Shown here: positions 1 to 5,379 of the stretch, in pieces | Position numbering within the stretch: the first letter of the stretch is position 1 | Layout: each line of letters opens with the position of its first letter | Notes under the pieces: generated by a model | The model's input: the letters and a program-made list of their open reading frames with translations, nothing else | Told to the model about the DNA's origin: nothing | The model's database searches: none | Made by a program: the position numbers and the translations under genes | Source: Pseudomonadota bacterium | GTDB taxonomy: Bacteria > Pseudomonadota > Alphaproteobacteria > Rhodospirillales > Magnetospirillaceae | Reading direction: 5' to 3' | DNA: 13,695 bases | Assembly (NCBI GenBank): GCA_023426365.1 | Contig: JAFAAW010000150.1 | Location: 1-13,695, forward strand

Positions 1-2536
1 GCGAGGGGGCCGCGGCGGCGCGGCTTCCCGCCACCCGCGCCACGGCGGTCAGCAGCGCCTTCGCCCCCGGGGGGCGGCCCAGGAAGCCCACGCAATTGGG
101 CAGGCGTTCCAGCAAGGTGCGGGTGGCCTCATCGATGCCGTTGATGAACAGCAGCGGCGTTTGCGCCAGCGGCGCCAGTTCCTCGGCGGTGACGCCGTCG
201 CCCGCCAGCACGGCCAGATCGAAGGGGGCCTGGGTGTTGAACGCCCGCTCGGACGCGGCCAGGGCGCCGGCGGCGCCGGGCACCCGCACCACGGCGGCGC
301 CGGCCTGTTCCAGCAGGCGGGCGACGACCGTGCGCTCGTTGGCGTCGGGGCTGACCACCAGCGCCCGCAATCCCATGAAGTCCACCGCGCCCAACAGGTT
401 CGCGTCGGGTGGTTCCGACGGGCAAGGCTCGTCGGTTTCCGGCATCAGCGGCAGATCGACCCAAAAGGTGGAGCCCAGCCCGGGACGGCTGGTGACGCCG
501 ATGGTGCCGCCCATCAGTTCCACCAGACGCCGGGTGATGGACAGGCCCAGCCCGGTGCCGCCGAAGCGGCGCGTGGTCGAGGTTTCCGCCTGGGTGAACG
601 GGCGGAACAGGCGTTCCTGAACCTCGGGCGTGATGCCGATGCCGCTGTCGGCGACGCGCACGCGCACCAGCGTGCGGTCGTCGCGCCGGCCGCCATGTTC
701 GGCGAAGACGGCCACGCGGCCGCTTTCGGTGAATTTGACGGCGTTGCCGGCCAGATTGAACAGCACCTGGCGCAACCGCACGGGGTCGCCCACCACCCGG
801 TCGGGAATGGCCGGATCGACGAAAGCGTCGATGGACAGCCCCTTTTTCAACGCGGCCGGCGCCAGCGTCTGCACCACGCTGTCGATCAGGCGGGGGAAAT
901 CCACCGGCACCCGTTCCAGTTCCAGGCGCCCGGCCTCGATCTTCGAGAAATCCAGCACGTCGTCGATGATGCCCAGCAAGGCCAGCCCCGATTCGCGGAT
1001 GGTGCCGATGAGCGCGTCCTGTTCGTCATCCAGCGGCGTGTGGGTCAGCAATTCCAGCATGCCGATGACGCCGTTCATGGGGGTGCGGATTTCATGGCTC
1101 ATGGCGGCAAGAAAGGCGGACTTGGCCTGGTTGGCGGCTTCGGCCTGCTCCATGGCCTGGGTCAGTTCGCGGATGGCGGCGTCGCGGTCGCGCGCCGCTT
1201 CCTGGAATTTGGCAAGGACGCGGTTGAACACGGCGGCGATCTCGGCCGCCTCGGTGGTGGCCGCCGCCGGGACCAGGGGGCGGGCCGACAGGCCGTATTC
1301 GTGGGCCTCCATCTGCGCCAGCAGGTCGTGCAGCGTGCGGCGCTTGGCCTCCTCCTCGCGGGCGATGGCTTCCGCCCGCTCGGCCTCGAGGCGGGTCTTC
1401 TCAAGGGCGTCGCGCTTGAACACGTCCACGGTGCGGGCCATGGCGGCCAGCTCGTCGGGCAGGTCGCGGTCCTCGATCTCGTGGTGCCAGTCGCCGCGCG
1501 CGCCGTTCTCCATCACCTCGCGCAGGCGCAGCAGGGGCTGGCGGATCGACTGGCCGATGGCCCAGCTTGCCAGCGCGCCCACCAGCAGCAGCGCCAGCCC
1601 CAGCATGGCGCCGGCGCCGGCCACCTGACGCAGCAGCCGGTGGGACTGCGCCTGCAATGCCTCCTCGCGCTCGTGGCCCTGCATGATCAGCCGGTCGATG
1701 GTCATGGCCATGACGGCCTGGTTGGCATCCACCTCGTTGGCCAGGATGCGGGCGCGTTCGTCCATTGCGCGGCTGATGGAATCGATGCCCTCGTCCAGGG
1801 TGGCGGCGCGCGAGGCGATGACGTGCAGCGCGTCGCGCTGCAGGTCGCTGCCCGCCAGATCCACCAGCATCGGCACCGTCTCGATCACCCGCGACAGCGT
1901 GTCGTGGGCGGCGGTGGCCTTGGCCGGGGTGGGGTTGAAATAGAAGTTGTTGATGCTGATCACCGCCTCGACGAAATCCTCGTGCGATTTCACCAGGGCG
2001 GGGGCCAGCAGGGTGCCCGGCCGCGACCGGGCGGTGGAATTGAGGATGGCGTACAGCCCGCTCATCTCGCTGGCGGTGTGCACCACCTGGCTTTCATAGA
2101 TGCGGGCGATTTCCTGGTTGATGCTCTTGAGCTGCTGGAAACCGGCGACGAAGCGCCGCGCGGTGTCGTTCAACTGGCCGATCTCGGCCGACAGGCGCGC
2201 ATCCGGCGTGGTGGCCGCCAGGGCGCCGAACAGGTCGTCGGACCGGCGGGTGATTTCCTTCAGCAATTCGTCCGTCGGACTGTTGAGGTACTGGCGGATC
2301 AGGCTTTGCAGGCGGCTTGCCTGGCCGTCGATGTCGGTCAACTGGCGCGACCGCAACTGAACCGTCTGCAATTCGTTCAGGTCGGCGCGCACCACGTTGG
2401 CCCCCTGCCAGCCCAGCAGGCCGACCGTCAGCGCCACCCCGGCATTGAGCACCACCACCAGCGGGATGCGCCAGTTGATGGGGATCCGGCGGATCCAGCG
2501 ATTGAGACTGCCCTCGATGGGCTTGTGCGGGGACAT
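1..2536 (-). CDS. Hybrid sensor histidine kinase, C-terminus beyond the window
   Basis: A membrane-bound sensor kinase that would autophosphorylate on His and pass the phosphate through receiver or HPt modules. At least 845 residues are visible, and the frame is still open at base 1. Segments in order: TM helix about 24-44, an all-helical periplasmic region of about 260 residues, TM helix about 306-330, a HAMP linker, a coiled coil, then a HisKA domain with the SHEIRTPMNG motif (His481). The ATPase domain follows, with the N box at Asn598 (GNAVKF), the G1 motif DSGIGI and the G2 motif GGTGLGLS. From about residue 723 there is a receiver-like domain, but the phosphoacceptor position holds Ala778 and the usual KP is RP, so this receiver is probably inactive; a functional receiver or HPt may follow off-window. 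The large helical sensor resembles helical bimodular sensors such as TorS (inference). The ATG at 2536 has no clear Shine-Dalgarno sequence, but it lies 14 bases after the upstream gene and may be translationally coupled. The ligand cannot be told. Confidence 0.93.
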   Translation of the reverse strand, partial: MSPHKPIEGSLNRWIRRIPINWRIPLVVVLNAGVALTVGLLGWQGANVVRADLNELQTVQLRSRQLTDIDGQASRLQSLIRQYLNSPTDELLKEITRRSDDLFGALAATTPDARLSAEIGQLNDTARRFVAGFQQLKSINQEIARIYESQVVHTASEMSGLYAILNSTARSRPGTLLAPALVKSHEDFVEAVISINNFYFNPTPAKATAAHDTLSRVIETVPMLVDLAGSDLQRDALHVIASRAATLDEGIDSISRAMDERARILANEVDANQAVMAMTIDRLIMQGHEREEALQAQSHRLLRQVAGAGAMLGLALLLVGALASWAIGQSIRQPLLRLREVMENGARGDWHHEIEDRDLPDELAAMARTVDVFKRDALEKTRLEAERAEAIAREEEAKRRTLHDLLAQMEAHEYGLSARPLVPAAATTEAAEIAAVFNRVLAKFQEAARDRDAAIRELTQAMEQAEAANQAKSAFLAAMSHEIRTPMNGVIGMLELLTHTPLDDEQDALIGTIRESGLALLGIIDDVLDFSKIEAGRLELERVPVDFPRLIDSVVQTLAPAALKKGLSIDAFVDPAIPDRVVGDPVRLRQVLFNLAGNAVKFTESGRVAVFAEHGGRRDDRTLVRVRVADSGIGITPEVQERLFRPFTQAETSTTRRFGGTGLGLSITRRLVELMGGTIGVTSRPGLGSTFWVDLPLMPETDEPCPSEPPDANLLGAVDFMGLRALVVSPDANERTVVARLLEQAGAAVVRVPGAAGALAASERAFNTQAPFDLAVLAGDGVTAEELAPLAQTPLLFINGIDEATRTLLERLPNCVGFLGRPPGAKALLTAVARVAGSRAAAAPS

Positions 2537-2550
2537 GGTGGGCGGCCGCG

Positions 2551-2841
2551 TCATTCGGTGGGCAACGGCGGCGGATGGGCGCGGAGCAGGTCCGACGCGC
2601 CCGCGCGCAAGTTCTGAAGCATATCAGCTTTCTCGCCCGTAAGGCTCGGGTCCGAAATCCGCGTTCTCAACCTGCCGTTGGATCGCTCGATGACCCCGGG
2701 CGCCCCGCCTTCCGGCACCCGGACGGCGGGACGGTCGGCCGGATGGGGGATGGCGGCCGGCGCTTCGCGCGCCGCCGCAACCGCCGCGGCCAGGGTCAGC
2801 CACACGGACACAAACCCCGCGAAGACGGCGCGTGCGATCAA
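2551..2841 (-). CDS. Small exported protein of unknown function, upstream of the sensor kinase
   Basis: I do not recognise this family. With the TTG start chosen here it is 96 residues and begins with a classic signal peptide: MIAR, a hydrophobic core, then an Ala-rich cleavage region near residue 24. That leaves about 72 mature residues rich in Pro, Arg and Ala, with no Cys and a Pro-rich end (PPPLPTE). The TTG is preferred because AGGAGGGGGG lies about 9 bases before it and because the signal peptide then begins at the N-terminus. Longer in-frame options are ATG at 2880 and GTG at 2898, which would put about 13-19 polar residues before the signal sequence. The stop is only 14 bases before the start of the sensor kinase, so the two are probably cotranscribed. 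A periplasmic accessory or ligand-presenting role for the kinase is possible but is inference only. Confidence 0.6.
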   Translation of the reverse strand: MIARAVFAGFVSVWLTLAAAVAAAREAPAAIPHPADRPAVRVPEGGAPGVIERSNGRLRTRISDPSLTGEKADMLQNLRAGASDLLRAHPPPLPTE

Positions 2842-2979
2842 GTTCGACGTCCCCCCTCCTGGCCGTCTTCCTTCGGGCATTCCTTGCCGATCAATCACTT
2901 GTATCCCCGACCGCGTCCCAAGGAAAGGCGCAAATTACGTGCCTGTTCGCGCCGCATGGGAGCCATGACAGTTAGGGCG

Positions 2980-3007
2980 TTGACCTTAAGTTCGCAACCA
3001 ATAGAAG
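2980..3007 (+). promoter_or_regulatory. Candidate sigma-70-type promoter of the Rrf2 regulator gene
   Basis: TTGACC at 2980-2985 matches five of six bases of the -35 consensus. After 16 bases comes TAGAAG at 3002-3007, matching four of six at -10. Transcription would then begin near 3013-3016, inside the palindrome at 3012-3031, which suits autorepression. Confidence 0.5.
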
Positions 3008-3011
3008 ATGG

Positions 3012-3031
3012 GTGTTATCGGGGGATAACAC
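3012..3031 (+). promoter_or_regulatory. Perfect palindrome, probable autoregulatory operator
   Basis: GTGTTATC, four G, then GATAACAC: two perfect 8-base inverted arms separated by 4 bases, ending 12 bases before the regulator's ATG and overlapping the predicted transcription start. Rrf2 proteins bind such dyads as dimers and commonly repress their own genes. The half-site is not the AAGATG-type motif known for enterobacterial NsrR, so either the site has diverged or another protein binds. In RNA it could also fold as a hairpin near the ribosome-binding region. Confidence 0.55.
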
Positions 3032-3043
3032 GAAGTCAGAAGA

Positions 3044-3499
3044 ATGCGTCTCACGCTTCACACAGACTATGCCTTGCGCGTCCTGGTTCATGTCGGGCTG
3101 CGCGACGGGGAACTGGTCACCATCAGCGAAATCGCTGATTGTTATGGGATTTCCAAGAACCACCTCACCAAGGTGGTGCATCAATTGGGCCGCGCCGGCT
3201 ATCTGGAGACCGTGCGCGGCAAGTACGGCGGGGTGCGTCTGCTCGTCCAGCCGGAAGACGTGCGGCTGGGCGAGTTCGTCCGCCGCACCGAGGACGATTT
3301 CGCGCTGGCCCGCTGCATGCGGTCCGACGACGATTGCGACGGCGAAGGCGCCTGCCTGCTGCAGGGCGCCTGCGTGGCCCGGGTGGCCTTTGGCCAGGGG
3401 CTGTCGGCGTTTTTCGAGACGCTGGACCGCTACACCCTGGCTGACATGATCGCCGCCGAGGGCGGCCGCGGCGGCCGCCCGGCTGCCGCCTGCGCCTGA
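3044..3499 (+). CDS. nsrR: NsrR-like Rrf2-family iron-sulfur transcriptional regulator
   Basis: A 151-residue winged-helix repressor of the Rrf2 family. NsrR members sense nitric oxide through an Fe-S cluster and control nitrosative-stress genes. The N-terminus MRLTLHTDYALRVL and the recognition region GISKNHLTKVVHQLGRAGYL are very close to NsrR, as are RGKYGGVRL and the late YTLAD motif. Cys91, Cys98 and Cys104 fit the three cluster cysteines of the family; Cys110 is an extra one. Asp8 is present, the residue that supplies the fourth ligand in Streptomyces NsrR. The 91-98 spacing is longer than in Escherichia coli (91-96-102). The C-terminal 15 residues are Gly/Ala-rich with a last Cys150. 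The ATG is the conserved family start, although the Shine-Dalgarno sequence is weak (AGAAG directly before it). No nitric-oxide detoxification gene adjoins it, so it may act at distant targets. RirA or IscR paralogues are less likely. Confidence 0.92.
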   Translation: MRLTLHTDYALRVLVHVGLRDGELVTISEIADCYGISKNHLTKVVHQLGRAGYLETVRGKYGGVRLLVQPEDVRLGEFVRRTEDDFALARCMRSDDDCDGEGACLLQGACVARVAFGQGLSAFFETLDRYTLADMIAAEGGRGGRPAAACA

Positions 3500-3522
3500 T
3501 CCCCGCGCCCGGCCGGTGATGC

Positions 3523-3551
3523 CACCAGTTCCGCTTGCTGCGGAACTGGTG
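3523..3551 (+). terminator. Strong hairpin after the Rrf2 gene
   Basis: A perfect 12-base stem (CACCAGTTCCGC with its complement) and a five-base TTGCT loop, starting 23 bases after the regulator's stop. No run of T follows, so it is an unconventional terminator, or an mRNA-stabilising or operator-like dyad. It lies 38 bases upstream of the next gene. Confidence 0.5.
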
Positions 3552-3588
3552 TATCCCTATGCACAGCATTGATTTCGGGGGCGAGGGA

Positions 3589-4371
3589 ATGTCCATCCAG
3601 GATTCGGCAGACAACGAAAACGAACGCCGCGTCATCAGCGAGTTCTTCGAGGAGTTGCGCGATACCGCCAGCGCCCTGCAGGTGCTGCTGGGCAACATGC
3701 GTTCGCGCAGCGTCACGCCCGAGGAAGGGCTGGCCACTCTCAAGCGCGAATCCAGCAACATGCGCAGCCAGGCCCAGGCCCTGGCGCTGCCGGTGATCAA
3801 GCTGGTCACCCATCGCCTCGAGGAATACGTCGCCGACCTCAAGGTGGTCGGCGCCGGCCAGCTTGACGAAATCCAGGTCTTCGTCGATCGCATCGAAAAG
3901 CTGGCCGACGGCGAGCATGTGGGCGATTCCGACATCCCCACCGTGGTGCGCGCCCTGCCGGCCAAGCGGACCGCCGACATCGATTTCGGCTCGCTCGAAC
4001 AGAAGAACGTGGAAGTGCTGCTGGTGGTCCCGGAAAAGGCCATGAGCCGCATCGTCGAACGCGAACTGGCGGCCTGCGGCTATCGCACCTCGGTGGTGCG
4101 CAATCCGTTCGAGGCGCTGGAAACCGTGGTCCACACCAAGCCCGACATGGTCGTCGCCTCGATGGAACTGGGCGTGCTGACCGGCGTGGATCTGGGCTGC
4201 GCCCTGGCGGCGATGCCCGTCACCCAGGGCATCCCGTTCGGCGTGCTGACCTCGTACAATTGGGGCCATCCCAAGCTGGCCGGCCTGCCGCCCCGCGCGG
4301 CGCTGATCCGCAAGGGCGCCCAGTTCGGCGACGATCTGGCCGAAAGCCTGGCCCGCTTCAACATCACCTGA
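3589..4371 (+). CDS. Degenerate HPt-like/receiver two-domain protein
   Basis: A 260-residue soluble protein. Residues about 14-108 are predicted helical and resemble the histidine phosphotransfer fold: the stretch Asn57 to Pro68 followed by a second helix with HRLEEYVADL aligns with the HxLKG...ALGLP region. The expected phospho-His position is Ser56. Residues about 140-258 resemble a response-regulator receiver: hydrophobic beta-1 (VEVLLVV), then PE where the acidic pair should be, PDMVVAS with Ser191 at the phosphoacceptor, Thr221 and Lys242 in their usual places. Both phosphorylation sites therefore seem lost. It probably works by protein binding, for example by sequestering signalling partners, rather than by phosphotransfer (inference). 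The start is ATG 3589 because GGCGAGGGA precedes it; upstream codons have no ribosome site. It stands alone between hairpins, so it is probably monocistronic. Confidence 0.82.
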   Translation: MSIQDSADNENERRVISEFFEELRDTASALQVLLGNMRSRSVTPEEGLATLKRESSNMRSQAQALALPVIKLVTHRLEEYVADLKVVGAGQLDEIQVFVDRIEKLADGEHVGDSDIPTVVRALPAKRTADIDFGSLEQKNVEVLLVVPEKAMSRIVERELAACGYRTSVVRNPFEALETVVHTKPDMVVASMELGVLTGVDLGCALAAMPVTQGIPFGVLTSYNWGHPKLAGLPPRAALIRKGAQFGDDLAESLARFNIT

Positions 4372-4401
4372 CCGCACGAAACCGTGCCGGCATGGCGCCG
4401 T

Positions 4402-4419
4402 GCCGGGGGTGGCCCCGGC
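4402..4419 (+). terminator. Short GC hairpin after the receiver-like gene
   Basis: GCCGGGG, GTGG loop, CCCCGGC: a 7-base all-GC stem 30 bases after the stop codon at 4371. No T-run follows. It is a plausible weak or Rho-assisted terminator. Confidence 0.35.
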
Positions 4420-4447
4420 GCGGCGTCCCGCCTTTCCGCTTTGTCAT

Positions 4448-4476
4448 TTGCGCACGGTGGGGCGTCGTCGTATGGT
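4448..4476 (+). promoter_or_regulatory. Weak candidate promoter implying a leaderless mRNA
   Basis: TTGCGC at 4448-4453, a 17-base spacer, then TATGGT at 4471-4476 (four of six at -10). Transcription would start about 6-8 bases later, almost exactly at the ATG at 4483. That ATG also lacks any Shine-Dalgarno sequence. The -35 match is poor, so this is tentative. Confidence 0.25.
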
Positions 4477-4482
4477 CCGCCC

Positions 4483-4818
4483 ATGATCGCGCGGTTACGA
4501 CTGCTTCTGGCCGTTCTTGTCCTGGCGCTGGCGCCCGTGATGGTGCCGGTGCTGCCGCTGGCCGCCCCGGCCATGGCGGCGATGGCCGACGGCCACGATC
4601 CCTGCGTCGCCCATCCCTGCGACACCGCCACCCCCGCCGATCATTCCGATGCCCGCTGCACCGCCGCCTGCGGCCTGTCGTCGTCGCTGGCGCCGCTGTT
4701 GGTGCCGGCCGGGGTGGCGATCGGGCCGGGCACGGCGGTGCTGCGCCAGCCCATGCCGCGCGATGGCCTGCTGTCCGCCACCTTGTGGCCGCCGCCGGTC
4801 CGCCCGCCGCGCGCCTGA
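4483..4818 (+). CDS. Small exported Cys/His protein, possibly copper-related
   Basis: A 111-residue protein that I cannot place in a named family with certainty. A long hydrophobic signal or anchor sequence covers residues 1-33. The segment 38-63 then holds His38, Cys41, His44, Cys46, His54, Cys59 and Cys63, which could bind a soft metal ion. The C-terminus is Pro/Arg-rich (PPVRPPRA). It ends 48 bases before the DUF411 gene on the same strand, and small His/Cys exported proteins commonly accompany copper-handling genes, so a role in periplasmic copper binding is a reasonable inference. The ATG at 4483 was chosen because it gives a proper signal peptide; the longer frame from 4384 adds 33 residues rich in Gly and Arg that would disrupt it. 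Confidence 0.7.
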   Translation: MIARLRLLLAVLVLALAPVMVPVLPLAAPAMAAMADGHDPCVAHPCDTATPADHSDARCTAACGLSSSLAPLLVPAGVAIGPGTAVLRQPMPRDGLLSATLWPPPVRPPRA

Positions 4819-4866
4819 TCCGCCTGTCCAATGTCGGTATTTCGCGGATCAGAGGATGATTTCACC

Positions 4867-5316
4867 ATGAAGCACATGATTTTCCGCGCCACGCTGGCCG
4901 TGGCCGCCACCTTTGCCGTCCTGCCCGCCCTGGCCGGCGAGGCCATGACCGTCTTCCGCTCGCCCAGTTGCGGCTGCTGTGGCGGCTGGGTCGATTACAT
5001 GAAGGACAGGGGCCACGAATCCAAGGTGGTCATGCTGGACGACGTCACCCCGGCCAAGCGCAAGCTGAAGGTTCCCGAAGAGATGGAATCGTGCCACACG
5101 GCGGTGATCGACGGCTATGTGATCGAAGGGCACGTGCCCATGGCCGCCATCGAAAAGCTGTTGGCCGAACGCCCCAAGGTGACCGGCCTGGCCGCGCCCG
5201 GCATGCCCCAGGGTTCGCCCGGCATGTCCGGCCGCCCCGAGCTGTATACGGTCTATGCCTTCGGCCCCGAGGGCACCAAGCCGTACATGCGGTTCAAGGG
5301 CGAGCAGCCCCAGTAA
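4867..5316 (+). CDS. Periplasmic DUF411 metal-binding protein
   Basis: A 149-residue member of the DUF411 family, small exported proteins often found in copper-resistance loci and thought to bind copper. The signal peptide runs about 1-23, with cleavage after ALA. The mature protein opens with a thioredoxin-like TVFRSPSCGCCGGW motif (Cys35, Cys37, Cys38). The second conserved site is Cys76-His77 (ESCHTAV), then the family motif EGHVP at 87-91. A Met/Pro-rich stretch at 111-120 could add copper ligands. The ATG at 4867 follows AGAGGA at a 10-base distance and begins the signal peptide; an upstream in-frame ATG at 4831 would prepend 12 polar residues and is rejected. The preceding small Cys/His gene is the probable partner. 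No copper ATPase or CueR-type regulator is visible in the window. Confidence 0.92.
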   Translation: MKHMIFRATLAVAATFAVLPALAGEAMTVFRSPSCGCCGGWVDYMKDRGHESKVVMLDDVTPAKRKLKVPEEMESCHTAVIDGYVIEGHVPMAAIEKLLAERPKVTGLAAPGMPQGSPGMSGRPELYTVYAFGPEGTKPYMRFKGEQPQ

Positions 5317-5330
5317 ACGCCCGCGCGCTT

Positions 5331-5359
5331 CCGCCGGCCCGTCCTGCACGGGCCGGCGG
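5331..5359. terminator. Hairpin between convergent genes
   Basis: A perfect 12-base stem (CCGCCGGCCCGT and its complement) with a CCTGC loop. It fills the 63-base gap between the ends of the DUF411 gene (plus) and the HlyD-type gene (minus), so it can serve as a bidirectional terminator. There is no T-run on either side. Confidence 0.5.
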
Positions 5360-5379
5360 GACCGGCGGGGCGGGCCGGG

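Noticed and set aside
161..2617. An 818-codon open frame on the plus strand, antisense to the sensor kinase
   Set aside because: Its translation is dominated by Gly, His, Gln and Arg with no recognisable domain, whereas the minus strand encodes a complete chain of kinase motifs. It is a GC-skew shadow.
2972..3184. A 70-codon minus-strand frame over the Rrf2 start
   Set aside because: It runs through the promoter, the palindrome and the conserved start of the regulator, and shows no domain or ribosome site.
3535..3588. Upstream start that lengthens the receiver-like protein by 18 residues
   Set aside because: It begins inside the hairpin loop and lacks a ribosome site, while ATG 3589 follows GGCGAGGGA.
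3430..4377. A 315-codon minus-strand frame opposite the receiver-like gene
   Set aside because: Composition is typical of an antisense shadow; the plus frame has a ribosome site and receiver-like secondary structure order.
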